Positions 48,872 through 58,715 of a stretch of 64,000 nt of DNA are shown one piece after another. A program made the position numbers and the translations under genes. Below the pieces are notes generated by a model. It worked only from the letters and a program-made list of their open reading frames with translations. It made no database searches and was not told where the DNA came from. Position 1 is the first letter of the stretch, and each line of letters opens with the position of its first letter. The stretch is taken from positions 1 to 64,000 of the forward strand of contig NZ_JAUSLG010000095.1 in assembly GCF_030646615.1 (NCBI RefSeq). Reading direction: 5' to 3'. The stretch comes from Phenylobacterium sp. Its GTDB lineage: Bacteria; Pseudomonadota; Alphaproteobacteria; Caulobacterales; Caulobacteraceae.

Positions 48872-49644
48872 ACGGCGACCTTGAGCTGGGTCCAGGCCTT
48901 GGTGAGGGCGAGGTTGCGCGGCACGTCTTCGGGGAAGTCCATCTCGGCCCAGTCCAGGCCCTCGATGGAGGCCACGGCCACCGCGTCAGGATCAGCCGCC
49001 ATCTCGTTGATGACGCTGAGATACCAACGCTTCAAACCCTCAGGCGTGCGAAGGGCCGCCTCCACCGTCCGGACAAAGGTTGCCGCTCCCTCGGCCGAGA
49101 AGCGGAGGAAGCCGATGGATTCGGCGTCGAAGGCCGGGATGGTCTTGCCGATGGCGCGCAGCTGGCCGCCTTCGGTCAGCACCTTCATGTCGTCGGCGTC
49201 ATAGGCGCTCTTGCGGTCGATGGTCACGGTCACCGGCGCGGGCGGCGCCGCCAGCAGGCTTTGCGCGATGGCCGGCTCGAACAGGGTGTCGCCGTTCAGC
49301 AGCAGGAAGGGGCCGCTCATCTCGCCGCGGGCGAGCCAGCAGGTCGCGAGGTTGTCCGTCACCCCATAGAACGGGTTGAACAGGGTGCGCACCGGCATGC
49401 CGGGCAGGTCCAGGCCGGCGATCTCGGCCTCGACCAGATCGGCGCGAAAGCCCGTCACCACCACCACTTCGGTCAGGCCTGCGGCGTGGAGGTGCAGCAG
49501 TTGCCAGTGCAGCACGCTGCGTCCGGACAGGTCGATCAGGCACTTGGGCCGATCGTCGGTCAGCGGCGACAGCCGCCGGCCCTGACCTGCGCTGAGCACG
49601 ATGGCCTTGCGGGTATCCTTCGTCGCCACGATCGCTCGCCCCAA
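48868..49644 (-). CDS. Sugar/alcohol-phosphate nucleotidyltransferase (phosphocholine-cytidylyltransferase-like)
   Basis: KAIVLSAGQGRRLSPLTDDRPKCLIDLSGRSVLHWQL, LLLNGDTLFEPA. Confidence 0.85.
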   Translation of the reverse strand: MGRAIVATKDTRKAIVLSAGQGRRLSPLTDDRPKCLIDLSGRSVLHWQLLHLHAAGLTEVVVVTGFRADLVEAEIAGLDLPGMPVRTLFNPFYGVTDNLATCWLARGEMSGPFLLLNGDTLFEPAIAQSLLAAPPAPVTVTIDRKSAYDADDMKVLTEGGQLRAIGKTIPAFDAESIGFLRFSAEGAATFVRTVEAALRTPEGLKRWYLSVINEMAADPDAVAVASIEGLDWAEMDFPEDVPRNLALTKAWTQLKVAV

Positions 49645-49818
49645 AATAACCCCCCGGCCGATTCCCCCATGTAACAGGCCCGGCGGCGGGGCGCATCAGG
49701 GGGGCCAAGGCCAAAATCGCCGTACCATCCCTGGCCGCGCTGCGGCTGGGCAATCATCCGCCGTTGGTGCGAATTTCACGTCCAACCGCGGCGGCCGAGG
49801 CCTTGCTTCCGGCATTAA

Positions 49819-49834
49819 TTCGATAATATTGGAA
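49819..49834. promoter_or_regulatory. AT-rich imperfect dyad upstream of arsR (possible ArsR operator)
   Basis: TTCGATAATATTGGAA immediately 5' of the arsR start codon. Confidence 0.35.
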
Positions 49835-49836
49835 GT

Positions 49837-50172
49837 ATGGAATCCGAATCCGCGATCCTGGCCCTCGCCGCCCTCGCCCAGCCTACGCGGCTGGAGGTCT
49901 TCCGCCTGCTGGTGCGGCATGAGCCTGATGGCCGGCCGGCTGGAGAGATCGCCGAGGCGGTAGGCGTGCCGGCCAACACCCTGTCGTCCCACCTCGCGGT
50001 CCTGTCCCGCGCCGGCCTGGTGACTGCCGAGCGGCGCAGCCGCTCGATCATCTATCGCGCGGACCTGGAGGGTCTGCGGACCCTGGTCCTGTTTCTGCTG
50101 AAAGACTGCTGCGGCGGCCGCGCCGACATCTGCGCGCCGCTTCTGGCCGAACTTGCCCCCTGCTGCGACTGA
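49837..50172 (+). CDS. arsR: ArsR/SmtB family transcriptional regulator
   Basis: ALAQPTRLEVFRLLVRHEPDGRPAGEIAEAVGVPANTLSSHLAVLSRAGLV; first gene of ars operon. Confidence 0.94.
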   Translation: MESESAILALAALAQPTRLEVFRLLVRHEPDGRPAGEIAEAVGVPANTLSSHLAVLSRAGLVTAERRSRSIIYRADLEGLRTLVLFLLKDCCGGRADICAPLLAELAPCCD

Positions 50173-50179
50173 GGCGCCC

Positions 50180-50602
50180 ATGGACATCGTCATCTATCAC
50201 AACCCCGAATGCGGGACGTCGCGCAACGTGCTGGAGCTCATCCGCCATGTGGGGATCGAGCCGCATGTGGTGGAATACCTGAAGACTCCGCCGAGCCGGG
50301 GGCTTGTCGCTCAACTCGTCGCGCGGATGGGGGTGGGCGTCCGCGAGATCCTGCGAGAGAAGGGCTCGCCCTATGCCGAACTCGGACTCGATGATCCGAA
50401 CCTGACCGACGACGCCCTGCTCGACGCCATCGAGGCCCATCCGATCCTGATGAACCGCCCGATCGTGGTCAGCCCCGTCGGCGTGAAGCTGTGCCGGCCC
50501 TCTGAAACCGTGCTCGACCTGTTGCCGGCCGAGGGGCTGAAGCCCTTCGCCAAGGAGGACGGCGAGGTGGTCGTCGATTCTGACGGCCGGCGGGTGCGCT
50601 GA
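50180..50602 (+). CDS. arsC: Arsenate reductase (glutaredoxin-type)
   Basis: [36 protein letters not shown]. Confidence 0.96.
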   Translation: MDIVIYHNPECGTSRNVLELIRHVGIEPHVVEYLKTPPSRGLVAQLVARMGVGVREILREKGSPYAELGLDDPNLTDDALLDAIEAHPILMNRPIVVSPVGVKLCRPSETVLDLLPAEGLKPFAKEDGEVVVDSDGRRVR

Positions 50603-51687
50603 TGGCGGATGTCGTTTCGCCAGCGGCGCCGCGGCGCCTGTCCTTCCTCGACCGCTGGCTGACCCTCTGGATCTTCGTCGCCATGGGCCTGGGGGTTCTG
50701 CTCGGGACGGTCGTGCCCGGCCTGCCGGCCTGGCTCGACAGGCTGTCGGTGGGCTCGACCAACATCCCCATCGCCATCGGCCTGATCCTGATGATGTATC
50801 CACCGCTGGCGCGGGTGAAGTACGAGGAACTGCCCCGGGTCTTCGCCGATAAGCGGGTCCTGGCCCTGTCGCTGTTCCAAAACTGGGTGCTGGGCCCGGT
50901 CCTGATGTTCGCCCTGGCCGTCATCTTCCTCCGCGACCAGCCGGAATACATGACCGGCGTCATCCTGATCGGCCTGGCCCGCTGTATCGCCATGGTGCTG
51001 GTCTGGAACCAGCTGGCCCGGGGCGACAACCAGTATGTGGCGGCCCTGGTCGCCTTCAACTCGGTCTTCCAGATCCTGTTCTTCAGCCTCTATGCGTGGG
51101 TCTTCCTGACGGTGTTGCCGCCCCTCTTCGGCCTGGAGGGCAGCGTGGTGGCGGTCAGCTTCTGGACCATCGCGGGCGCGGTGCTGATCTATCTGGGACT
51201 CCCGTTTCTGGCCGGCTTTCTGACCCGGCGTGTGCTCGTCCGCGCCCGCGGCGCCGACTGGTACGAGACCCGCTTCCTGCCCAGGATCGCGCCCCTGACC
51301 CTGGCGGCGCTGCTGTTCACCATCCTGGCCATGTTCAGCCTCAAGGGCGGGGATGTGGTCGCCCTGCCCTTCGACGCCCTGCGGATCGCCGTGCCGCTGG
51401 CCATCTATTTCTTCGTCATGTTCGTGGTCAGTTTCCTGATGGGGAAGCTGATCGAGGCCGACTATCCCCGCACCACGGCCCTGGCCTTCACCGCGGCCTC
51501 CAACAATTTCGAGCTGGCCATCGCCGTGGCCATCGCCGCCTTCGGCCTGAGCTCGCCGGTGGCCTTCGCCGCGGTGATCGGGCCGCTGGTGGAGGTGCCG
51601 GTCCTCGTCCTGCTGGTCTCGGTCGCGCTCTGGCTGGGCCGCCGCTATTTCCCGGACACCGCGCCGGGCCGGGAGGACGCCGCGTGA
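50602..51687 (+). CDS. Acr3-type arsenite efflux transporter
   Basis: [65 protein letters not shown]. Confidence 0.96.
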   Translation: MADVVSPAAPRRLSFLDRWLTLWIFVAMGLGVLLGTVVPGLPAWLDRLSVGSTNIPIAIGLILMMYPPLARVKYEELPRVFADKRVLALSLFQNWVLGPVLMFALAVIFLRDQPEYMTGVILIGLARCIAMVLVWNQLARGDNQYVAALVAFNSVFQILFFSLYAWVFLTVLPPLFGLEGSVVAVSFWTIAGAVLIYLGLPFLAGFLTRRVLVRARGADWYETRFLPRIAPLTLAALLFTILAMFSLKGGDVVALPFDALRIAVPLAIYFFVMFVVSFLMGKLIEADYPRTTALAFTAASNNFELAIAVAIAAFGLSSPVAFAAVIGPLVEVPVLVLLVSVALWLGRRYFPDTAPGREDAA

Positions 51688-52430
51688 GCCGTCTGCGAGA
51701 CCTGTCCGACCCCGATCACCTCCCGGCCCTGGACCCCGCCTTCCTGGCCCGACGTCCGGCCTTGGGCCTGGGACCGCAAGACCATCCGCCGCGGATCCTG
51801 CTGCTCTACGGCTCCCTCCGCCCCATGGCCTTTTCGCGGCTCTGTGTGGAGGAGGCGGCCCGCCTGCTTCGGTTCATGGGTTGCGAGACGCGTATCTTCG
51901 ATCCCGCCGATCTCCCCCTCCCCGATCAGGTGGTTGGCGACGATCATCCGGCGGTGGCTGAGCTACGGGCGCACGCCATGTGGTCGGAGGGCATGGTGTG
52001 GTGCAGTCCCGAGCGTCACGGCCAGGTGACGGGGATCATGAAGCTGCAGATCGACCACCTGCCGCTGAACATGGGCGGCCTGCGCCCGACCCAGGGACGC
52101 ACCCTGGCGGTGATGCAGGTGTCGGGCGGCTCGCAGAGCTTCAACGCGGTGAACACCCTGCGCCTCCTGGGGCGCTGGATGCGGATGATCACCATCCCCA
52201 ACCAGTCCAGCGTCGCCAAGGCCTATGAGGAGTTCGACGCAGCCGGCCGGATGAAGCCTTCGGCCTATTACGACCGGATCGTCGATGTGATGGAGGAGCT
52301 GGTTCGCTTCACCATCCTCACCCGTCCCCACGCCCAGGGCCTGGTGGACCGTTACTCCGAGCGTAAGGCGGCCGGCGTTCCCATCGACCCCGCGCGAGAC
52401 CTGTCGGCCATCGCCGTCCGGCGGCGATAG
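51684..52430 (+). CDS. arsH: ArsH, NADPH-dependent FMN reductase
   Basis: [53 protein letters not shown] start overlapping acr3 stop. Confidence 0.95.
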   Translation: MSRLRDLSDPDHLPALDPAFLARRPALGLGPQDHPPRILLLYGSLRPMAFSRLCVEEAARLLRFMGCETRIFDPADLPLPDQVVGDDHPAVAELRAHAMWSEGMVWCSPERHGQVTGIMKLQIDHLPLNMGGLRPTQGRTLAVMQVSGGSQSFNAVNTLRLLGRWMRMITIPNQSSVAKAYEEFDAAGRMKPSAYYDRIVDVMEELVRFTILTRPHAQGLVDRYSERKAAGVPIDPARDLSAIAVRRR

Positions 52431-52508
52431 GACCGATCAGCCGCGCCTGTTCACGCTATTGGTATGCAACGCCCGGCGACGGGAGGGATTTCCTTAGGAC
52501 CAGGCCGC

Positions 52509-52518
52509 ACCGATCGGT
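52509..52518. promoter_or_regulatory. Second intergenic copy of the ACCGATCGGT palindrome
   Basis: CACCGATCGGTCT about 20 bp upstream of the ORF at 52538. Confidence 0.3.
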
Positions 52519-52537
52519 CTTCAATCCAGGAGAACCC

Positions 52538-52750
52538 ATGAGCGCCGCAGAGAAACCCGCCGCCCAGGTGGAAGAAGCCGCCAAGGCGATGAAACTCAAG
52601 GACCAGGCTGATCCGCCGCAGCACCCTCAAGCCGGACAGACCGCCGATGAAGGCATGACGCCCAACCCCAATGCGACAATTGCGCCTTCCGGCGCGCTGG
52701 ATGCGGAGGGGCAAAGGCCTGTGTTGGAACGATCGCGAAAGGCGCGCTGA
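52538..52750 (+). CDS. Small disordered hypothetical protein (70 aa)
   Basis: AGGAGA ribosome-binding site before ATG; low-complexity Ala/Pro/Gln/Lys composition. Confidence 0.5.
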   Translation: MSAAEKPAAQVEEAAKAMKLKDQADPPQHPQAGQTADEGMTPNPNATIAPSGALDAEGQRPVLERSRKAR

Positions 52751-52797
52751 TCTGTCCGACGCCCTTCGAGTTTCTACGCAATTTTGGGAGTATTCCG

Positions 52798-53120
52798 TGC
52801 ACGTCCAGGTCAATACGTCGAACAATGTCGAGGGTCGCGACGCCCTCATCGCCAGCGTTGAGCGCGATATCCGCGCTCGCCTGTCGCGGTTCGAATCTCG
52901 GCTGACGCGAATTGAGGCTCACCTGGGTGACGAAAACGGACCGCGGACCGAGGGCGCCGACAAGCGCTGCGTGCTGGAGGCTCGTCCCTCAGGTCTGAAC
53001 CCCATTACGGTCTCGGAGAATGCAGGCTCCATCGACCAAGCGACCGCCGGCGCGCTCAACAAGCTCGCTTCAGCGCTCGATCGGACCTTCGGCAAGCTGA
53101 CGGACCGGAAGGGGCACTGA
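52798..53120 (+). CDS. HPF/RaiA-like ribosome-associated protein
   Basis: GTG start; HVQVNTSNNVEGRDALIASVERDIRARLSRFESRLTRIEAHLGDENG...ALNKLASALDRTFGKL. Confidence 0.75.
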
Positions 53121-53139
53121 GCCGCGCGCGGTCGCCGCC

Positions 53140-53838
53140 TCAGGCGTCCTCGTCGGTGGCCAGGCGATAGCCGACCCCGGGTTCGGTCAGCAGAACCCGG
53201 GGCGCGGCGGGATTCTCCTCAAGCTTCTGACGCAGCTGGGCGACCAGAACCCGGACGAATTGCGCATCTACCGTCGCCTGCGGCCCCCAGACGGCGGCGA
53301 TCAGCTGCTTGTGGGTGACCACGCGTCCCGCGTGCCGGGCGAGCGCCCGGACGAGATCATATTCCCGTGGCGTTAGGCGGATTTCCTGATCCTGGATGAA
53401 GGCGCGCCGCGTGGCGAAATTCACTTCAAGTTCTGCGCTGCGGAAGCTGGCCTGGCCTGACAACCGCCGGTCACGGCCGCGGACAGAGGCGCGGATGCGG
53501 GCCAGCAGTTCGCCGACGCCAAAGGGCTTGTTGACGAAATCATCGGCGCCGAGATCGAGGGCGGCGATCTTTTCGGTCTCCAGGTCCCGGGCCGACAGGA
53601 CCACGATCGGCACGTCCGACCACTCGCGGATGTGGGCGATGACGTCCTTGCCGTCCATGTCGGGCAGGCCAAGATCGAGGATCACGACGTCACACGCCTC
53701 GACCGCCAGGTGGGCCAGGGCCGCGGTCCCGCTTTCGGCGGTGGCGACGTCGTAACCGGCCGCGGTGAGCGCGGGCCGTAGCGCCCGCAGAATTTGCGGC
53801 TCATCATCGACCAGCAGCAGGCGTCCCTCGGCGCTCAT
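53140..53838 (-). CDS. KdpE-like OmpR-family response regulator
   Basis: LLVDDEPQILRALRPALTAAGYDV, VILDLGLPDMDG, winged-helix LTPREYDLVRALARHAGRVVTHKQLIAAVWG. Confidence 0.93.
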   Translation of the reverse strand: MSAEGRLLLVDDEPQILRALRPALTAAGYDVATAESGTAALAHLAVEACDVVILDLGLPDMDGKDVIAHIREWSDVPIVVLSARDLETEKIAALDLGADDFVNKPFGVGELLARIRASVRGRDRRLSGQASFRSAELEVNFATRRAFIQDQEIRLTPREYDLVRALARHAGRVVTHKQLIAAVWGPQATVDAQFVRVLVAQLRQKLEENPAAPRVLLTEPGVGYRLATDEDA

Positions 53839-55310
53839 GTCTTGGCCCTCGGCAGCATCAGAGACACGACCAGGCCACTACGGTCACCACGGTCGCGGGC
53901 GGTCACCACGCCGCCCATGGCCTCGATCAGGCCCTTGACGATCGACAGGCCAAGGCCAGCGCCCTGGAGGTTTTCATTGGCTGATTTCGACCGGTAGAAC
54001 TTCTCGAATATGCGGGACAGTTCATCGCTCTGAACCCCTGGCCCTGCGTCGGCCACCTCGACAACCAGCATCTCGTCCAATCGGCGCAGGCTGACTTCGA
54101 CGGCCCCCTGCTCCGGGCTGAACCTCAGGGCGTTCTCCAGCACGTTGCTCAAGGCCTGTTCGAAGAGAATCGGATCTCCCAGGGCCACGAGGCGATCCCC
54201 CTCGACGCTGAACTCGATGGCCCGGCCACCCCGTCGTCGTTCAAAACGGCCGACCAGGCGATCCAGGCTCTCGGCCATCTCGAACGGCGTCCCCTGGATC
54301 GCCAGCGCGCCAGCCTCCAGCTTGGTCATGTTCAGCAGATTGCCGACAAAGGCGTTCAGGCGTTCGGCCTCTTCCTGGATCGTATCGAGGAGATCATTGC
54401 GCACCTCGGCGTCAAAGGCGTCGCCGAACGCCCGCAGGCTGCTGGCCGAGGCCAGGATGGAGGCGAGCGGCGTACGCAGGTCGTGCGAGATCGAGGACAG
54501 GAGGGCGTTGCGAAGTGACTGCGTGCGGTCGGTGGCTTCGATCTCGGCCCAGGCGCGGCTCAGCCGGGCCCTCGCCATTGCGGTCGCGCCCATGTCCAGA
54601 AGGACATGGATCAACGGAACCTCATCCAGGTCGCCGGCCGAGCCGGGACTGCGCCACGCCGCTGCGCCGAGCCGGCGATCCTCGGCCCAGAGGGTGCGCA
54701 GTCGCCAGTCCCCCTCCTGCGCCGAGGTGGCGCCCGGAGCATCGAAGACGGCCAGGATATCGGCCAGGCCTGATGGCAGGGCGGCGTGCGCCGCTCCGTA
54801 GATTTGGCCATCGATCAGCACCACCGCCGGCCCCTGAGCCGCCTCGGCGAGGCCGGCCGCCAGACGTTCGGCTATGGCCGCCTCCTCGCCCATGCCGGCG
54901 AAGTCCCGCCCGGCCTGGAAAAGTACGGCGCTGGTTCGGGCCCGCTCCCGCGCACGGATGGCTTCGTCGCGCACCCGCCCGGCCAGGCCGCCGGTCATCA
55001 TGGCGACGGCCAGGAAAACGATGAGGATGATGATGTCCTCGGACTCCACGCCGAAGGTGAAGCGCGGCTCGACGAGGTAAAAATTATAGCTGACGAACCC
55101 AAGGACGGCCGCCAGATAGGCTGGGCCCGAGCCGAACACGACGGCCACCACCAGCACGCCGCCCAGGAAGATCATCGAGACGCGGGCATAGCCCAGCGCC
55201 TGGTCGGCGATCAGCGCCAGGAGGTTGGCGAACAGCACGATGAGAATGGCCGCGACATAGCCCACCAGCCTTGGGCGGCGGCGGAGCCAACTCGAAATCA
55301 TGTGTGACAT
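53835..55310 (-). CDS. Truncated KdpD-like (DUF4118) sensor histidine kinase lacking the KdpD/Usp N-terminus
   Basis: Four-TM DUF4118-like region, SSISHDLRTPLASILASASSL H-box, N- and G-boxes; overlaps response regulator. Confidence 0.9.
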   Translation of the reverse strand: MSHMISSWLRRRPRLVGYVAAILIVLFANLLALIADQALGYARVSMIFLGGVLVVAVVFGSGPAYLAAVLGFVSYNFYLVEPRFTFGVESEDIIILIVFLAVAMMTGGLAGRVRDEAIRARERARTSAVLFQAGRDFAGMGEEAAIAERLAAGLAEAAQGPAVVLIDGQIYGAAHAALPSGLADILAVFDAPGATSAQEGDWRLRTLWAEDRRLGAAAWRSPGSAGDLDEVPLIHVLLDMGATAMARARLSRAWAEIEATDRTQSLRNALLSSISHDLRTPLASILASASSLRAFGDAFDAEVRNDLLDTIQEEAERLNAFVGNLLNMTKLEAGALAIQGTPFEMAESLDRLVGRFERRRGGRAIEFSVEGDRLVALGDPILFEQALSNVLENALRFSPEQGAVEVSLRRLDEMLVVEVADAGPGVQSDELSRIFEKFYRSKSANENLQGAGLGLSIVKGLIEAMGGVVTARDRGDRSGLVVSLMLPRAKT

Positions 55311-55605
55311 GCAGGCCCCTGAACGCCCCGAGGCCGAAATCCCAAGGGTCCGCCGGCCCAGCCGACAACGCCCAGGGGGTGAGGCACGGCGAAGCCGACG
55401 AACCAGGTCGGTAGCGGCCGACCGAGCGGCAACCTGCAAGAGCCCATACGCACCGTCAATTATGACGAGGTTATAGACGGGCTTATAAGCTTCTTATGCT
55501 TGCCACATGAAGCTGCGCCCGGCCTCTTCCGCGTCTCGCACGACGGAAGTCACAGATGGCCCCCCGCACACCTCATTCCGCCTACGGGCGAGCCTAGGCC
55601 GCCAC

Positions 55606-56688
55606 ATGCTGCGTCCTGGACAGCCTGCCCCGTGGTTTGTCACGCCCTCACCGGTCAATCCCGAGTTCGCCTTCGGCAGTCTCGGCGGGCGCTTCATGCT
55701 CATGGTCTTCCTGCCCGAGCCTGGTGAGGCGCGGGAGATCGCGCTCGCTCACCTGCGGGCCAACAGCGCCCTGTTTGACGACACCAAGGTCTACGCCTTT
55801 GCCGTGGCGCGGGACGACGCCACCATCGCCAGGGCCCAGAACACCCGCGCCCTGCGGTGGTTCTTCGATCCCCAGGGACAGGTCTCCCGCCGCTACCACG
55901 CCCTTAGCCCCGAGGGGGCGCCTCAGCCGCACTGGGTGATCATCGATCCTTCCATGCGGATCTACGCCGTCGCGCCCATCGAGGCCGGGGCGAAGATCAT
56001 GAGCTTGGTGGAGCGCCTGCCGCAGCCTGACGATCATGCAGGGACGCCAATCCATGCCCCGGTGCTGGTCGTGCCCCGCATCCTTGAGCTTGATGTCTGT
56101 CGTCAGCTCATCGACTTCTACGACAGCCATGGCGGACGCCCGTCCGGGGTCATGCGCGAAATCAACGGCCGCGTGGCGCCGGTGATGGACCACACCAAGC
56201 GCCGCCGGGACGCCATGGTCGAGGACGAGGGGTTGCGGGCCATGCTCCGCCAGAAACTCGCCGCGCGGCTATTGCCCGAGATCGCCAAGGCCTTCCAGTT
56301 CCAAGTGACCCGGGTCGAACGCTATCTGGTGGCCTGCTACGATTCCGAGGGCGGCGGCTTTTTCCAGCCCCATCGGGACAATACGACCAAGGCGACCGCC
56401 CATCGCCAGTTCGCCTGCTCCATCAACCTCAATGCCGAGGACCATGAAGGCGGCGATCTTCGCTTTCCGGAGTTCGGTTCGAAAATCTATCGGCCGCCGA
56501 CCGGGGGGGCCGTGGTGTTTTCCTGTTCACTGATGCACGAGGCGACGCCGGTCACCTCTGGCAGGCGCTATTGCTTCCTGCCCTTCTTCTACAATGAACC
56601 GGCGGCGCAGATCCGCGAGCGCTACCTGGCCGAGGAAGCCGCTGCCGAGGCTGCGAAAGCCGCCGAGCCCGAGGCGCAGACGGCCTAG
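55606..56688 (+). CDS. Peroxiredoxin-like N-terminal domain fused to 2OG-Fe(II) prolyl-4-hydroxylase-like oxygenase
   Basis: MLRPGQPAPWFVTPSPVNPEFAFGSLGGRFMLMVFLPEPG; HRDN...FACSINLNAEDHEGGDLRFPEFG...MHEATPVTSGRRYCFLPFFY (HxD...H, Arg). Confidence 0.85.
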   Translation: MLRPGQPAPWFVTPSPVNPEFAFGSLGGRFMLMVFLPEPGEAREIALAHLRANSALFDDTKVYAFAVARDDATIARAQNTRALRWFFDPQGQVSRRYHALSPEGAPQPHWVIIDPSMRIYAVAPIEAGAKIMSLVERLPQPDDHAGTPIHAPVLVVPRILELDVCRQLIDFYDSHGGRPSGVMREINGRVAPVMDHTKRRRDAMVEDEGLRAMLRQKLAARLLPEIAKAFQFQVTRVERYLVACYDSEGGGFFQPHRDNTTKATAHRQFACSINLNAEDHEGGDLRFPEFGSKIYRPPTGGAVVFSCSLMHEATPVTSGRRYCFLPFFYNEPAAQIRERYLAEEAAAEAAKAAEPEAQTA

Positions 56689-58064
56689 ACCTGCTCGGCG
56701 GCCACCAGCCGATCGACCTGATCCACATAGGCTTCTGCGTCGAAGCTCTTGAAGGTGTTCGGGCCCATGGAGCGGACGGTTCCGTACACCGGCTGGGGCG
56801 GCCAGGGCCGGTCGTGCAGACCGAAGATCCAGCCGACATTTGTGTAGGAATTAGCGTCGCGGCCATCGAGGAGATAGCGGTTGTTGAGCCGCAGGATGGT
56901 GTCGAACGCCACCCTCGGGCTCGCCGACCACTGCAGGATCTTCTTGCCCCAGTACATCCGCAGCCGGTTGTGCATATAGCCGGTCGCGACCATCTCGCGC
57001 TGGGCGGCGTTCCAATAGAGATCGTGGGTTTCGCCCGCCTCCAACTGCGCTTCGGCATAATGGTGGGGCCGCGGATCGGCCTCATGAGCGTCCAGCGTCA
57101 GCCGCGCCCATTCCGGTAGCCGATCATAGCTGTCGTAGTCGGCGGGCGCCCACCAGGCGTGATTGATGGCGAGTTCCCGCCGCACGATCAGTTCCTCGAG
57201 ATAGACACGCTTGGTCTCGCTGTCGGCCCCCTCGGCGTCGCGGACCGCCAGTGCGATCTCCACCGGCGAGATCTGGCCATAGTGCAGATAGGGGCTGAGA
57301 TAGGAGACCGCCTCGGTCTCCGGCTTGCCACGCTCGTCGCCATAGCGGGCGAGGCCGCCATTGACGAAGGCCTGCAACCTGTGGCGCGCCTCGACCTCCC
57401 CGCCCCTGAAGCGTCGAACCGGCGCCACGCCGTGGTCGATGTCCAGGGCTGCGACCGCCCTCGGGACATCGCTCAGATCGATCTCCCAGGCCGGGGCGTG
57501 CGCCATCCTGTGGCGCACCTCGCGGCGGCGCAAGGGCGCCAGATAGTCCTGCCAAAGCTTGTGGATTTTCGGGCGGATCGTGCGGGCCGCATATTCGGCC
57601 TTGTTGGACACCTGCAGGATCGGCACGACCACGTCGCCCTCGATCCGGACGAGCCGCCGGTCCATGGCCTCGGCAAGATCGCGCCGCCATTGCCGCTGCA
57701 GGCGAAGATAACCCGCGTCACAGACGACCAGAGCCGCCTGCCGCGACAGGTCCAGGGCGACCTTGTCCGGCTCACCCTTGCGGATGACGAAGCCAACCCC
57801 GCGCGCCGCAAGCGCCTTCGCCACATCCGCCAGGCCTTGCAGCATGAAGGCGTAGTGGCGGGCGCTGGCCTCGGGATAGGCCTCGGTCAGGCCAAAGCCA
57901 ACCAGCACGGGCAGGCCGCGATGGTTGGCCTCTTCGATCGCATATTCCAGGGCGGGGTTGAATTCCGCGCGCTGGGACGACTGCATCCAATAGAGGACGT
58001 AGCGGGCGTCGCGGCCCTCGGGGGCGTCCTTCAGCGCGCGGATACGCGTGGACTGGATCGCCAT
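56685..58064 (-). CDS. phrB: Class II deoxyribodipyrimidine photolyase
   Basis: VLYWMQSSQRAEFNPALEYAIEEANHRGLPVLVGFGLTEAYPEA; YMHNRLRMYWGKKILQWSASP. Confidence 0.93.
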   Translation of the reverse strand: MAIQSTRIRALKDAPEGRDARYVLYWMQSSQRAEFNPALEYAIEEANHRGLPVLVGFGLTEAYPEASARHYAFMLQGLADVAKALAARGVGFVIRKGEPDKVALDLSRQAALVVCDAGYLRLQRQWRRDLAEAMDRRLVRIEGDVVVPILQVSNKAEYAARTIRPKIHKLWQDYLAPLRRREVRHRMAHAPAWEIDLSDVPRAVAALDIDHGVAPVRRFRGGEVEARHRLQAFVNGGLARYGDERGKPETEAVSYLSPYLHYGQISPVEIALAVRDAEGADSETKRVYLEELIVRRELAINHAWWAPADYDSYDRLPEWARLTLDAHEADPRPHHYAEAQLEAGETHDLYWNAAQREMVATGYMHNRLRMYWGKKILQWSASPRVAFDTILRLNNRYLLDGRDANSYTNVGWIFGLHDRPWPPQPVYGTVRSMGPNTFKSFDAEAYVDQVDRLVAAEQV

Positions 58065-58082
58065 GAGGGCCGCTAAGCGATG

Positions 58083-58469
58083 CTACTTCTGGCGCCAGGC
58101 GCCGTCCGCGCTCTGGTAGTACTCCCCGGGCCGAAGCCGGGAGGTGACCACCTCGGTGAAAGCCGCCGCGCCAGCCGCCGCGACGGAGACCCCGTTGCGG
58201 GCTGCGGCCTGGCGATAGAGGGCCGCCCGGCCAGCATTGATCTCGTTGACCGCCGCCTGCAGAGCAGCGTCGCCCGAGCCGCTGACAAAGCCGAGATAGC
58301 CGTCGTTCTTCTCGCCGACCGTGCCTTGCGCCTTGGCGGCGTCCACCAGAGCCTTAGCCTGGGCGCTCTGGGCGAAGGCCGGACCGGCGACGGCGCCGAC
58401 GGTGACGACCCCAGCGGCGCCCAGAATGGCGGCGGCGAGGGCCAGGTATTTCATGCGGGTCATGAGCAT
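58083..58469 (-). CDS. ydbL: YdbL family (DUF1318) protein
   Basis: Signal peptide, QAKALVDAAKAQGTVGEKNDGYLGFVSG...LYRQAAARNGVSVAAAG; downstream of ynbE/ydbH. Confidence 0.88.
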   Translation of the reverse strand: MLMTRMKYLALAAAILGAAGVVTVGAVAGPAFAQSAQAKALVDAAKAQGTVGEKNDGYLGFVSGSGDAALQAAVNEINAGRAALYRQAAARNGVSVAAAGAAAFTEVVTSRLRPGEYYQSADGAWRQK

Positions 58470-58472
58470 CCC

Positions 58473-58715
58473 CTAGAACAGGTTCGGGTTCTGCTGGATC
58501 AACGCCCGGACATCTTCGTCCAGGCGCACGCGCACATCGGCGTCCAGCTTTGCATAGATATTGATGGGGTCGACCTGGACCCGCACCGTCGGCGTGCAGG
58601 CGCCGAGCGCGGCCCCCAGGGCCGAGGCGCCCATCAGCACCCCGATCATATGTCTCTTTGTCGTCGTCAAGATCACGGCTCCCTCGGGTGTGCGAGTTTC
58701 AGCGTTCGAGTTCAT
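58473..58715 (-). CDS. ynbE: YnbE family lipoprotein
   Basis: CTPTVRVQVDPINIYAKLDADVRVRLDEDVRALIQQNPNLF. Confidence 0.92.
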   Translation of the reverse strand: MNSNAETRTPEGAVILTTTKRHMIGVLMGASALGAALGACTPTVRVQVDPINIYAKLDADVRVRLDEDVRALIQQNPNLF

